Assembly (NCBI GenBank): GCA_905216215.1 | Contig: CAJMSZ010000040.1 | Coordinates: 1-20,074, forward strand | Origin: an uncultured bacterium | Lineage (GTDB): Bacteria; Bacillota; Clostridia; Lachnospirales; Lachnospiraceae | DNA length: 20,074 bases | Direction: 5' to 3' | Shown here: piece by piece, positions 6,448 through 14,651 of the stretch | Layout: each line of letters starts with the position of its first letter | How positions within the stretch are numbered: position 1 is the first letter of the stretch | Made by a program: the position numbers and the translations under genes | Notes under the pieces: model-generated | The model's database searches: none | Told to the model about the DNA's origin: nothing | Seen by the model: only the letters and a program-made list of their open reading frames with translations

Positions 6448-7341
6448 TTATTCTTTTACTCCGCCAAGAGTAAGCCCGGCAACAAAGTATTTCTGTAAAA
6501 ATGGATAAATACAAATAATTGGAAGCATGGTAATAATGGTTGCTGCTGCACGGACCGACGTCGGTGTGACCGAACCGGCTGCATTTTTCATTGCTTCCAC
6601 AGAGGTTCCCTGATTCGTAACCGATGATAAGAGTTTCATAAGCTCATACTGAAGGGTCGTCAGATTGCTGTTCATTCTGTTGTACAGCATCGCATCAAAC
6701 CAGGAGTTCCACTGTCCTACCGCCACAAATAATGCTACGGTTGCATATACCGGCTTACAGAGCGGTGAATAAATCTTCAGAAAAATCGTGGTATATCCTG
6801 CACCGTCAAGCTGCGCGGACTCTTCCAGACTGTCGGAAATTCCGTTCATATAGGTACGGATTACCAGCATATTGAACGCACTGACCATTCCAGGAATTAC
6901 ATATACCCCGAAACTGTTTGTCAGGCCAAGTTGTTTGTACAGCAGGAATGTAGGAATCATTCCACCGTTGACATACATGGTGATAACCCAGAATAAGGAT
7001 AATTCTTTTTTAAACAGAAAGCGTTTTCTGCTTACAATAAACGCCAGGATTGCATTTGCTACCAGTGCCAGCAGCGTTCCGATGATGGTTCGCGCCACTG
7101 TGATATATGCGCCCGTGATCAGGTTATCCTTCTGAAGAACGGTGATATAGTTTTTCCATGTGAATTTTCTTGGCAGCAGATAAATTCCTCCGCGAAGGGC
7201 ATCTGTACCATCGTTTAATGATATTGCCAGTGTATTTAATACCGGATACAGTGTAATGACTATAAACAGTACCATGATAATACCATTTATTATCGGAAAC
7301 AGATCCAATTTTCCGGTCTTTTTTCCAGTTTTTTTTGCCAT
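6448..7341 (-). CDS. CUT1 sugar ABC transporter permease (YtcP/MalG-like)
   Basis: A 297-residue inner-membrane permease, the second of a pair. It has a short cytoplasmic N-terminus (MAKKTGKKTGK), a first membrane segment at about 15-35 and further segments over the rest. The ATPase-docking EAA loop reads EESAQLDGAGYTTIFLKI, followed by SPLCKP. The C-terminus ends VAGLTLGGVKE, typical of YtcP/LplC-type proteins. The start at 7341 is set by a textbook AAGGAGG 6 nt upstream; an open frame reaching 7482 overlaps the previous gene and is not used. The gap to the lplB-like gene is only 11 nt, with the binding site overlapping that gene's stop, so the two are translated together. Predicted substrate: xylo-oligosaccharides, from context. 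Confidence 0.92.
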   Translation of the reverse strand: MAKKTGKKTGKLDLFPIINGIIMVLFIVITLYPVLNTLAISLNDGTDALRGGIYLLPRKFTWKNYITVLQKDNLITGAYITVARTIIGTLLALVANAILAFIVSRKRFLFKKELSLFWVITMYVNGGMIPTFLLYKQLGLTNSFGVYVIPGMVSAFNMLVIRTYMNGISDSLEESAQLDGAGYTTIFLKIYSPLCKPVYATVALFVAVGQWNSWFDAMLYNRMNSNLTTLQYELMKLLSSVTNQGTSVEAMKNAAGSVTPTSVRAAATIITMLPIICIYPFLQKYFVAGLTLGGVKE

Positions 7342-7352
7342 GATGAACCTCC

Positions 7353-8303
7353 TTAGAACAATCGCTCTTCGCCATTGCGTTTTGCAATCTGGTTTGCGAT
7401 CATAATCAGTATAATGCTGACTGCACTCTTGAAAATACCTGCTGCCGTACCGATTGCATAATCGCCCTGGCTGATACCCCATTTCAATACGTAGATATCA
7501 ATGGTCTGTGATACTCTCTGTACCAGGCCGTTTCCTAAAAGATACTGAATTTCAAATCCGGCATTCAAAACGTTGCCTACGTTCATCAGGAGAAGAATCA
7601 TAATGGTCGGTTTGATTCCAGGAAGTGTCACGTACTTAATTTTATTCCACCTTCCGGCGCCGTCTATGGATGCCGCCTCATATAAAGATGGATCAATTGC
7701 TGTGATTGCTGCCAGATAAATAATGGCATTCCAGCCGGTTTCCTTCCACACATTTGCAAAAGCAACAATAGGCCAGAAGTAGCTCGTATGTGCAAAAAAG
7801 TTAATTGGCTGTTTGATGATATGCAGATTCACCAGAACTTCATTTACAATACCAGTTCCGGAAAGCATATCATGCAGAATACCGGTTACAATAATCCACG
7901 AAAGGAAATGCGGCAGATAGGAAATGGTCTGAACCACTTTTTTTCCTATATGGCTTCTGATTTCATTTAATAAAATTGCAAACGCAATTGCCGTTACGAA
8001 AGTTACAACAAGATTGATAACTCCCATTGCCAGAGTATTCCGGATAACACGGATAAACGTCATATCTGAGAACAGTGTCCGGAATTTTTCTAATCCTACA
8101 AACTCTGAATGCAGGATTCCTAGTTTCGGTTTGTAGTTCTGAAATGCCATTGCCCAGCCAGCAAGCGGAAGGTAATAGAAAATCACACCATATGCTACGA
8201 TAATTGCTGCCCAGAAAAGCAGGACTTTCTGTCTTTTGATTTCTTTCCATGTGATTTTTGTTCTGGGCTCTTTTGTTTTTGATTTTGTTCTCGCTAAAGA
8301 CAT
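7353..8303 (-). CDS. CUT1 sugar ABC transporter permease (LplB-like)
   Basis: A 316-residue membrane protein and first permease of the pair. It has a basic N-terminus (about 1-27), a membrane segment near 28-47, and the LplB-type signature FYYLPLAGWAMAFQNYKP after it. The EAA loop is EAASIDGAGRWNKIKYVTLP. It should form a heterodimer with the YtcP-like protein and receive substrate from the lipoprotein encoded upstream. The start ATG at 8303 has AAGGAG 7 nt upstream. That binding site directly abuts the U-tract of the terminator at 8317-8353, so the permease is expressed only from transcripts that read through. Confidence 0.92.
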   Translation of the reverse strand: MSLARTKSKTKEPRTKITWKEIKRQKVLLFWAAIIVAYGVIFYYLPLAGWAMAFQNYKPKLGILHSEFVGLEKFRTLFSDMTFIRVIRNTLAMGVINLVVTFVTAIAFAILLNEIRSHIGKKVVQTISYLPHFLSWIIVTGILHDMLSGTGIVNEVLVNLHIIKQPINFFAHTSYFWPIVAFANVWKETGWNAIIYLAAITAIDPSLYEAASIDGAGRWNKIKYVTLPGIKPTIMILLLMNVGNVLNAGFEIQYLLGNGLVQRVSQTIDIYVLKWGISQGDYAIGTAAGIFKSAVSIILIMIANQIAKRNGEERLF

Positions 8304-8316
8304 GACCTCACTCCTT

Positions 8317-8353
8317 AAAAAAACGGGCAGATGAAATTTTTCACATCTGCCCG
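8317..8353 (-). terminator. Partial terminator between binding protein and permeases
   Basis: On the minus strand CGGGCAGATG and CATCTGCCCG (8324-8333 and 8344-8353) form a perfect 10-bp GC-rich stem with a 10-nt loop followed at once by seven U residues (8317-8323). It lies 17 nt after the solute-binding protein stop. Such elements are known to keep binding-protein mRNA in excess over permease mRNA. The lplB-like binding site begins immediately after the U-tract. Confidence 0.85.
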
Positions 8354-8370
8354 CTTCAAAATTTCATTTT

Positions 8371-10041
8371 TTATTTGAACTTCGCTGCCTGCTCCATTCT
8401 TGTGTCTAATTCAGTCTGCAGTTCACTGATAAAGTCTTCCGGGTGGCATGCATTGTAAGCATCCATGTAGGTATCCCATGCCGCGTCAAAATCTTTTGCC
8501 ATAACAACCTGCGGAAGCTGCTCATGTTTTACATCTGCAATTTTGTTCCATGCAACTCCGCCAGGTGTATCTGTTGTGAAATTGTTAGAGAAGGACCACA
8601 TCGGATACCAGTCTCCAGGTGCCTCATTTGTTCCAAGCATCTCAACATAAGTCTCAACACCATAAGCCTCAAAGGTTTCTTTTACATCCTGATTTAATCC
8701 ATCAAAGAACTCACTTGCCTGTCCATCCGGTTTATTGGCGTTAATTCCATCATCACTGGTTCCAGTGTACTGTGGGAAGTAGGAATATGGGCAGGTATGA
8801 GATGCTTTGTACGCGGTATCAGACTGTTTCGTCCGCTCTTCCTCTGTTCGGTAGAATTCTCCGTTTTCATCCACCTCATAATCGGTACCCTCTACACCCC
8901 AAAATCTGAGATTGTGAATATCCTGATCCAGAAGATCATTTACAAACTGTAATGCTCCTTCCACATCTTCACAGCTTGTTGTAATTGCAAGACCGCTCGA
9001 CTCATTAAATGCCCCGCCTGAATTGTGCCACTGATTGTCACGGCCATCAATCGTAACCGGAACAGGAATATAATCGCAGCCCTGCTCATCCAGTCCAGCC
9101 TGTTTGATTGCATCATTTGCATTCGAGAAATCCCACCACTGATCAATCATTCCAAGTACACGTCCGGTAGAAAGTTTGGAAATATATTCATCGTAACTCT
9201 GTGTAAAGGATTCCGGATCTACAATTCCCTTCTGATACTCTTCATTCAGTTTTCGGAAGTAGGCAACCGCTGTATCCGAAGTGTTATAATCTAAAACGGT
9301 CAGTGTATCCGGATCTACCATACAGGATCCATCATTTGGATATCCGTCGAGGAACTGCGGGGCATTCTCCAGACAGAAATATCTCCAGTCGTCACAGAGG
9401 ATGGTGTATGGAATATTTTCCGTTCCGTCTTCCATAGTCGGATTCGCTTCGTTGTAGGATTCAATCAGATTAAAGTAATCATCCATTGTTTTAATTTCCG
9501 GATAACCCGCCCATTTTAAGACTCTGGCCTGAATCCAGAATGCTTCATCATTATGTGTACATACTTTTTCTTCATTTTTAATGCAGCTAAACTGTGGAAT
9601 CCAGTAAATATGGCCATCATCCTGTCTTAATTTTTCCCACTCAAGATCAGAGAACAGATTTTTAATATTAGGATAATCATCCAGATAGTCATCCAGTGCA
9701 ACCAGTGCATCGGCATCATATAACTGCATCTGTCCGTTTCCGCCCTCAATAAAGTCCGGATACTCTCCTCCTGCGATCATGGTGCCAATAGCCTCAACAT
9801 CCGTCTGACCCGTCAGCCAGGTTTCTTTTACCTTTGCGCCTGTTTTTTCTGCAATGATCTGCTGAACCTCATTATCATCATTGATTTCGGATCCCGGGAC
9901 TGCAAAAAATGCGGTAAATTCTTTTATCTCTCCGTCAGAATCTCCCTTAGAGGAACTCTTTCCTCCTGCTCCACATCCTGCGAGCAGGGTTGCTGCCATT
10001 GCCGAGGCAAGCAGCATGCTTACAATTTTTTTTCTCTTCAT
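8371..10041 (-). CDS. Extracellular solute-binding lipoprotein of the xylo-oligosaccharide ABC transporter
   Basis: A 556-residue lipoprotein that should capture oligosaccharides outside the cell and pass them to the two permeases encoded next. The N-terminus has a basic start (MKRKK), a hydrophobic stretch and a lipobox LLAGC with the lipidated Cys at residue 23, followed by a Gly/Ser-rich linker. The mature protein has the large CUT1 LplA-type size (about 530 residues) and many aromatic residues (for example FWIQ, DDWRYFC, DQWWDFS, NQWHNSG) suited to sugar stacking. The start is supported by GGGAGGT about 10 nt upstream. It has its own promoter after the regulator genes and is followed by a partial terminator, so it should be the most abundant product. 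Substrate is inferred from the GH115, GH8, GH43 and esterase neighbours. Confidence 0.92.
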   Translation of the reverse strand: MKRKKIVSMLLASAMAATLLAGCGAGGKSSSKGDSDGEIKEFTAFFAVPGSEINDDNEVQQIIAEKTGAKVKETWLTGQTDVEAIGTMIAGGEYPDFIEGGNGQMQLYDADALVALDDYLDDYPNIKNLFSDLEWEKLRQDDGHIYWIPQFSCIKNEEKVCTHNDEAFWIQARVLKWAGYPEIKTMDDYFNLIESYNEANPTMEDGTENIPYTILCDDWRYFCLENAPQFLDGYPNDGSCMVDPDTLTVLDYNTSDTAVAYFRKLNEEYQKGIVDPESFTQSYDEYISKLSTGRVLGMIDQWWDFSNANDAIKQAGLDEQGCDYIPVPVTIDGRDNQWHNSGGAFNESSGLAITTSCEDVEGALQFVNDLLDQDIHNLRFWGVEGTDYEVDENGEFYRTEEERTKQSDTAYKASHTCPYSYFPQYTGTSDDGINANKPDGQASEFFDGLNQDVKETFEAYGVETYVEMLGTNEAPGDWYPMWSFSNNFTTDTPGGVAWNKIADVKHEQLPQVVMAKDFDAAWDTYMDAYNACHPEDFISELQTELDTRMEQAAKFK

Positions 10042-10069
10042 CTTGTAATACCTCCCTTTGATAGTATTT

Positions 10070-10097
10070 ATTTTATCAGTTTGCAGGTTTGAAACAA
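10070..10097 (-). promoter_or_regulatory. Promoter of the binding-protein/permease/GH43 operon
   Basis: On the minus strand TTGTTT (10092-10097), a 16-nt spacer and TAAAAT (10070-10075) form a plausible sigma-A promoter, with an extended -10 TG (TGATAAAAT). The start codon at 10041 follows after a short leader holding GGGAGG. A 24-bp inverted repeat lies just upstream (10111-10172). The YesN-like regulator encoded next door is the natural candidate to control it. Confidence 0.5.
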
Positions 10098-10110
10098 TCG
10101 GATGAACTAT

Positions 10111-10172
10111 AGTAAGAAACAGGGTAAATTATAGATCGTAGATACGCACTATAATTTACCCTGTTTCTTACT
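10111..10172. repeat. 24-bp perfect inverted repeat between regulator and binding-protein genes
   Basis: Two perfectly complementary 24-nt arms (10111-10134 and 10149-10172) flank a 14-nt loop, beginning 11 nt after the response-regulator stop. The arms contain AAACAGGGTAAATTATAG and its complement. Neither strand has a proper U-tract, though the plus strand continues TCCTGTTTTCTTT. It may end or stabilise the kinase/regulator mRNA, or be a DNA site upstream of the binding-protein promoter. The length and perfection are unusual for a simple terminator. Confidence 0.7.
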
Positions 10173-10183
10173 TCCTGTTTTCT

Positions 10184-11779
10184 TTAACTTCCCTGCTGCA
10201 TCTGTTTTCGGAATCTGGCCGGTGTGCACCCTTTCACCTGAATAAAACGGTTTACAAAATAATCCAGATCATGATATCCTACTTCTTCTGCAATCTGCAC
10301 AATTTTTTTATCCGTGCGGATCAGAAGGCCTGCGGCCTGCTCCATCCGGAAATTGTTCAGATAGTCCTTGAAGGAAAGACCATATTTTTTCCGAAACAGC
10401 TGCCCGAGATAGGCACTGTTGACATAGTATTTTTCACTGAGACCCTTCAGCGTGAGGTTGGCGGCATAATTCTCTTTGATTTCTTTTTCTACCATGCCGA
10501 GAACGCCCCTGGAAACGTTTTTTCGAAGCTGAGAAAGATAATCGCCGTATTCACATGCAAAGCGCGCCATATGCGCCTTACTGCCACGCAGGATACCATT
10601 CTCAAAGCTGCTTTCACTGATCAGCCGCAGGATTTCTTCCTGGTTTACGTCATTATCCTGCTCACTCGCCAGATGGATCAGTTGGAAAAGCAGATAATTG
10701 ATATTCAGATTCATGCTCTCAGCATTCATTCCCATCTGACTCATTTCTTCATAAAACTGTTCTACTGCTTTCCGGATCTCCATGTGGTTATTCTGTTCAA
10801 TGGTGGTAAGAAGCTGATCCAGCCCCTGTTTGCATAAGACCATTCCAGCCGCTGTAACCTGCACTTCATCCTCATAATAATAGATTTCTTTTCGTGCCCG
10901 GAACCCCTGAAAAGAGCGGAGCATACAGGCATTACCATACGATCTTGCCACATTGCTGATATCTGGTACTTTTTTCCCAACCAGCATAATAACCGGCTGT
11001 TTCGTATTATTGACAAGATATTGCCGGAATGCAGAAAGGTATGTTTTATCATCCATTCCCAGACGCTCCGCAAGGTTTTCAGAATATACAAAACCAATAT
11101 CATATATTTTTTCATCCGCAGAAACATCAAATACACAGTGCTTGGCATCTTCTTTCAAAAATTCTCTGCAGCAGTCATACAGCTCTCTTTGAAAATTCCG
11201 CAGGTCTTTATCGCTCTGTTCTTCCAGATTGTTCGGCTGTTCTTTCTGAATCTCCACATAACGGATTCCCTGCGTATCTTTCATGTGTTTTTTTACGTAA
11301 TTAAGATTGACATCATCGTATTTTCCATGGATTAAAGAGATCAGATGTCTCGAAAAATAGGCATGTTCCATTTCCTCATGTGCCTTTGATTCCTGTCTCT
11401 CCCGGTCTGATAATGCACGAACCTTATGCAACAGTTTTAACAGGGTTTCCCGGTCAACAGGTTTTAACAGATATTCCGTACATTTATTCTGCATGGCACG
11501 CCTTGCGTAATCAAACTCCGCATAACCGCTCAGAATAACAAAATACGCATCCGATATTTCTTCCCTTCGTATCTGCTCCAGTAATTCCAGACCTGTCATA
11601 CCAGGCATCCGGATATCTGCTATGATAAGATCCACTTTTTCTTTTTTCAAATATTCCAGTGCTTCCAGACCGTTTTCTGCCGTCGCAGCAATTTCAAATC
11701 CTTCTTTTTCCCAGTCTATGATGACCTTAATTCCCTGCAGGATAAAGGGTTCATCATCAACCAACAGTACTTTTAACAT
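10184..11779 (-). CDS. YesN-like response regulator with AraC-type output domain
   Basis: A 531-residue cytoplasmic transcription factor. Residues 1-120 are a receiver domain with the acidic pair Asp8-Asp9, phospho-acceptor Asp55 in IIADIRMPG, Ser84 in VILSGY and Lys106 in YLLKPVD. A middle region (about 130-420) has no motif I recognise. The C-terminus (about 430-531) is an AraC/XylS double helix-turn-helix, with LTLKGLSEKYYVNSAYLGQLF and VQIAEEVGYHDLDYFVNRF as landmarks (roughly 445-515). The start has GGGAGGAG 4-6 nt upstream. It follows the kinase gene after 21 nt in one operon. Predicted role: phosphorylation by the YesM-like kinase, then activation of the binding-protein operon and perhaps the GH115-led operon. 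Confidence 0.93.
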   Translation of the reverse strand: MLKVLLVDDEPFILQGIKVIIDWEKEGFEIAATAENGLEALEYLKKEKVDLIIADIRMPGMTGLELLEQIRREEISDAYFVILSGYAEFDYARRAMQNKCTEYLLKPVDRETLLKLLHKVRALSDRERQESKAHEEMEHAYFSRHLISLIHGKYDDVNLNYVKKHMKDTQGIRYVEIQKEQPNNLEEQSDKDLRNFQRELYDCCREFLKEDAKHCVFDVSADEKIYDIGFVYSENLAERLGMDDKTYLSAFRQYLVNNTKQPVIMLVGKKVPDISNVARSYGNACMLRSFQGFRARKEIYYYEDEVQVTAAGMVLCKQGLDQLLTTIEQNNHMEIRKAVEQFYEEMSQMGMNAESMNLNINYLLFQLIHLASEQDNDVNQEEILRLISESSFENGILRGSKAHMARFACEYGDYLSQLRKNVSRGVLGMVEKEIKENYAANLTLKGLSEKYYVNSAYLGQLFRKKYGLSFKDYLNNFRMEQAAGLLIRTDKKIVQIAEEVGYHDLDYFVNRFIQVKGCTPARFRKQMQQGS

Positions 11780-11800
11780 TTTTCTCCTCCCTGCTCTACA

Positions 11801-13558
11801 CTACATATACTCCAGGGGCATCCAGATTGTTATCAGTGTACCCACCCCTTCTTCTCCATCCAGATCGATCTTCACTTTATTTTCCGATACCATTTTCAAT
11901 CTTAAACATGCATTGACAATTCCTACCCTTCCTTTCTTTTTCAGCATCTCAATGTCTGCGTTTCTCATGTTTTCCAGAAGTTCCTGCCTTTTGCCTTCTT
12001 CCATTCCGTTCCCAGTATCTTCTATTTCCATGCAGATCAGCTCGTTTTGTTCATATACTCTTACAAAAATCCAGCCTGGAGACGCTTTACTTTCAATTCC
12101 ATGCACACATGCATTTTCTACGAATGTTACCAGCGTAAGTTTTGGAACCTTTCTTTTTCTGCATTCTTCATCAATCTCAATCTGATAACTCAGTCTTTCT
12201 CCGAAACGATATTTCTGGAGTGCCAGATACGCCTTTACAAATTCCACTTCCTGTTCAATCGTCACAGAGTCCTCGCCCCATTCGACATACTGTCTTTGTA
12301 TGACAGCCAGTTTTTCAACCATATCCGCTGTTTCATTCTCATTTTTCAAAATGCTGTGCATGCGGATGCTCTCAAGTGCATTAAACAGAAAATGAGGATT
12401 AATCTGGCTGTGAAGGGCAAGAAGTTCTGCATTTTTGCGGCTGACAAGCATCTCCTGCTCTACGAGTTTGTTTTTATAAACTGTCTGAATCAGCTCATTT
12501 GTCCTGGCCGCCATTCGATTGTAGCTTCGAATCATACTTCCGATTTCATCTTTTCCGCCTTCATGACGCATCGGTACAAGCTGTTCGGAATCCACGCTTT
12601 TAAACACTTCATTCAGCTCCGTAATACGTTTTGTGAACGAATGATTCAGGATATGTACAAAAAAGAATGGCAGAATCGCATTAATCAGGATCAGAAGCAG
12701 AATACTCGGTAAATCATGAGCAATATTCGCAATCGCGTTCTCCCCCGTACGTCTGACATACACCTCAAGTTCCGTACCATACAGATTGACCGTCTGATGA
12801 TATCCCTTCTTTATTTTATCATCCAGTTCTTCAAAGTCTGAACCTGTGCTTCCATGTTTCGTATTGGAAAGTACAATCTGATTCTCCTCACAGATCAAAA
12901 CTTCGTTGTCAAAATTCATTTTCTGAAGCGTACGCATCATGTTCCCATAGTCAAATTCCAACTGCAGCATTTTTTCCTGATCTCCTGAAAAAAAATCGAG
13001 TTTTTGAAGAAATACCACCTTGCGTTCCTCTGCCGTTCCGGATCTGTTTTTGTCATAGACAAAGAAAAAACCTTTTGTTTCCCCACTCTGGTTCAGTTTC
13101 TGATACGCCTGCGTTTCTTTCAGATCCTCTATATTACCTACTTTTCCTCCCTTCACAATGGTGTCATTGTTCGTATACATCGTAAATACAATCTGATTCA
13201 TTCCCAGCAGATTTTCTAACAAAGTATCCTTGAAAAACTCCTGGTATTCCATGATATACTGAGCAGAGGTATCATATTTTCTGGATAGAAAATCATCAAT
13301 ATATCTGCTGGTATAGATCGTTTTTGCCATTTCTCCTGCATTATTTACCACGCTGCTGATGTTGTAGCTTACCGCATTTGCAATGTTGGTCATATCATGT
13401 TTCTGCTTTTCCATCTCGGAATTTCTTATGATTAAAAAAACCACGCTGTCCGTAATGATCAGCGGAAGCAGTACGCAAAAAATATATAAAATGTATAATT
13501 TCTTTTTGACCGTAAAGTCATCCATCCGTTTTTCAATTTTTTGAAGCAACTCTTTCAT
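11801..13558 (-). CDS. YesM-like sensor histidine kinase
   Basis: A 585-residue membrane histidine kinase. Membrane segments at about 21-44 and 280-303 bracket an extracellular sensor region of about 235 residues, probably of the Cache type. A HAMP-like segment follows (304-356). The kinase core has the LytS/YesM-type phospho-acceptor motif QINPHFLFNALE with His389, an N box FVENACVHG with Asn482, and a G box DTGNGME at 514-520. It probably senses xylan-derived oligosaccharides directly or via the binding protein and phosphorylates the adjacent regulator. The start ATG at 13558 has a modest AGAGGT about 8 nt upstream. A 9-bp hairpin sits in its leader. It is divergent from the AraC gene. Confidence 0.93.
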   Translation of the reverse strand: MKELLQKIEKRMDDFTVKKKLYILYIFCVLLPLIITDSVVFLIIRNSEMEKQKHDMTNIANAVSYNISSVVNNAGEMAKTIYTSRYIDDFLSRKYDTSAQYIMEYQEFFKDTLLENLLGMNQIVFTMYTNNDTIVKGGKVGNIEDLKETQAYQKLNQSGETKGFFFVYDKNRSGTAEERKVVFLQKLDFFSGDQEKMLQLEFDYGNMMRTLQKMNFDNEVLICEENQIVLSNTKHGSTGSDFEELDDKIKKGYHQTVNLYGTELEVYVRRTGENAIANIAHDLPSILLLILINAILPFFFVHILNHSFTKRITELNEVFKSVDSEQLVPMRHEGGKDEIGSMIRSYNRMAARTNELIQTVYKNKLVEQEMLVSRKNAELLALHSQINPHFLFNALESIRMHSILKNENETADMVEKLAVIQRQYVEWGEDSVTIEQEVEFVKAYLALQKYRFGERLSYQIEIDEECRKRKVPKLTLVTFVENACVHGIESKASPGWIFVRVYEQNELICMEIEDTGNGMEEGKRQELLENMRNADIEMLKKKGRVGIVNACLRLKMVSENKVKIDLDGEEGVGTLITIWMPLEYM

Positions 13559-13581
13559 TCTCAGAACCTCTCACGTGAATC

Positions 13582-13606
13582 AGGGAGCAGACACTGCCTG
13601 CTCCCT
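13582..13606. other. Hairpin in the leader of the kinase gene
   Basis: AGGGAGCAG (13582-13590) and CTGCTCCCT (13598-13606) form a perfect 9-bp stem with a 7-nt loop, 23 nt before the kinase start codon on the minus strand. There is no U-tract, so it is not a terminator. It may influence translation or stability of the kinase/regulator mRNA. I found no clear -35/-10 pair for the kinase in the rest of the 13559-13769 gap. Confidence 0.45.
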
Positions 13607-13703
13607 TCTGGATTTTCCAATGTCATCTTTCACACAGTTATCTTATCATATCCAGATTTAGATTGGAATTCTGTTTTCAGTTCTCTTCTTTCAATTTTTT
13701 CTC

Positions 13704-13732
13704 TTGTGATCTCTGTTTTACTGTATTATGAT
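13704..13732 (+). promoter_or_regulatory. Promoter of the AraC-family regulator gene
   Basis: TTGTGA (13704-13709), a 17-nt spacer and TATGAT (13727-13732) form a good sigma-A promoter, placing the start about 30 nt before the start codon. The -10 lies inside a small palindrome TATTAT-G-ATAATA (13724-13736), a possible site for autoregulation. Confidence 0.55.
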
Positions 13733-13769
13733 AATATCAAATTTACAGCAGTCCTCCGGAGGCAATATT

Positions 13770-14651
13770 ATGATTGAACATTTAGACGGGATTCACGAAA
13801 CCGTAACGTATAAAGAGAACAGCAGTCTGCGGCTTTTTGTAAACACAGACTGCGAGGACTATCCCATTCACTGGCATACTCCCATGGAAATCATTATGCC
13901 TCTGGAAGGGACTTATACGGTTTTCCTCGGGGATAAACCTGTTCTTCTTCAGGAGGGCGACATTATTTTCATCTGCCCTGGGATCCTTCACTCTCTTGTG
14001 GCACCGGAAAACGGAAAACGAATTATTCTGCAGATTGAATGGTCGGTTGTGTCAAAAATCCGCGATCTCAATTCCATCCTCGCGCTGATTTCCCCGGTTC
14101 TCACTCTTACTCCTCAGACCGCTCCTGACATCTATTCCGATATTTATCATCTTATCTGCCAGATTCTTTCGGAATATGAAGAGGATTCCTTTCTTTCGGA
14201 AGCTGTTATCTATGCGCGCATGCTTGATATTCTTTCTCTGATCGGCAGATACCAGGCCTTTGCATCCTGCCGTTTTGATGCCGGACCGCAAAAGCAGAAA
14301 GAATATCTGGATCGTTTTCTTTCCATCTGCAATTATATTGATGAACACTGCACGGAAGATCTTTCTCTTGACCAGGTTGCAAAAACAGCAGGCTTCAGCA
14401 AATACCACTTTACCAGACTGTTTAAGCAGTTTACAAATACCACCTATTACAAATACCTTAATCGCAAAAGAATTGATCATGCCATGCTGCTCTTATCCGA
14501 TCCCGATATTCCTGTCACGGAGGCAGCACTTCAGTCTGGTTTCTCCAGTCTTTCCACCTTTCTTCGCGTCTTCCGTTCTGTCAAACAATGTACGCCTACG
14601 GAATTCCGCGATATGTATATTCATCCGGAAAAGCAGCAGAAAAATCCCTAA
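13770..14651 (+). CDS. AraC-family transcriptional regulator with cupin sensor domain
   Basis: A 293-residue one-component regulator, the only plus-strand gene of the locus. The N-terminal half (about 15-100) is an AraC-type cupin, with the family-typical HWHTPMEIIMPLEG start, a GDI-IFICPG turn and LHSLVAP. The C-terminus (about 185-285) is a two-part helix-turn-helix: LSLDQVAKTAGFSKYHFTRLF, then VTEAALQSGFSSLSTFLRVFR and TPTEFR (landmarks only). The ATG at 13770 is chosen because GGAGG lies 8 nt upstream; an in-frame ATG at 13728 overlaps the promoter -10. It is divergent from the kinase gene and convergent with the GH43 gene at 14648, overlapping it by 4 nt. It probably binds a sugar and controls the GH115-to-GH43 unit, by inference. 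Confidence 0.92.
   Translation: MIEHLDGIHETVTYKENSSLRLFVNTDCEDYPIHWHTPMEIIMPLEGTYTVFLGDKPVLLQEGDIIFICPGILHSLVAPENGKRIILQIEWSVVSKIRDLNSILALISPVLTLTPQTAPDIYSDIYHLICQILSEYEEDSFLSEAVIYARMLDILSLIGRYQAFASCRFDAGPQKQKEYLDRFLSICNYIDEHCTEDLSLDQVAKTAGFSKYHFTRLFKQFTNTTYYKYLNRKRIDHAMLLLSDPDIPVTEAALQSGFSSLSTFLRVFRSVKQCTPTEFRDMYIHPEKQQKNP

Noticed and set aside
7342..7482. A 47-codon N-terminal extension of the ytcP-like permease overlapping lplB
   Set aside because: The extension is out of character (polar, Cys/Arg-rich), overlaps the preceding gene, and the start at 7341 has a perfect AAGGAGG.
10111..10172. Long inverted repeat as an insertion-sequence end or CRISPR repeat
   Set aside because: There is one copy only, no transposase, no flanking target duplication and no spacers, so neither a mobile element nor CRISPR is supported.
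13607..13700. A promoter for the kinase gene (for example TTCCAA, 17 nt, TAAGAT on the minus strand)
   Set aside because: Matches are only 3/6 and 4/6, no better than other AT-rich sequence nearby, so no call was made.
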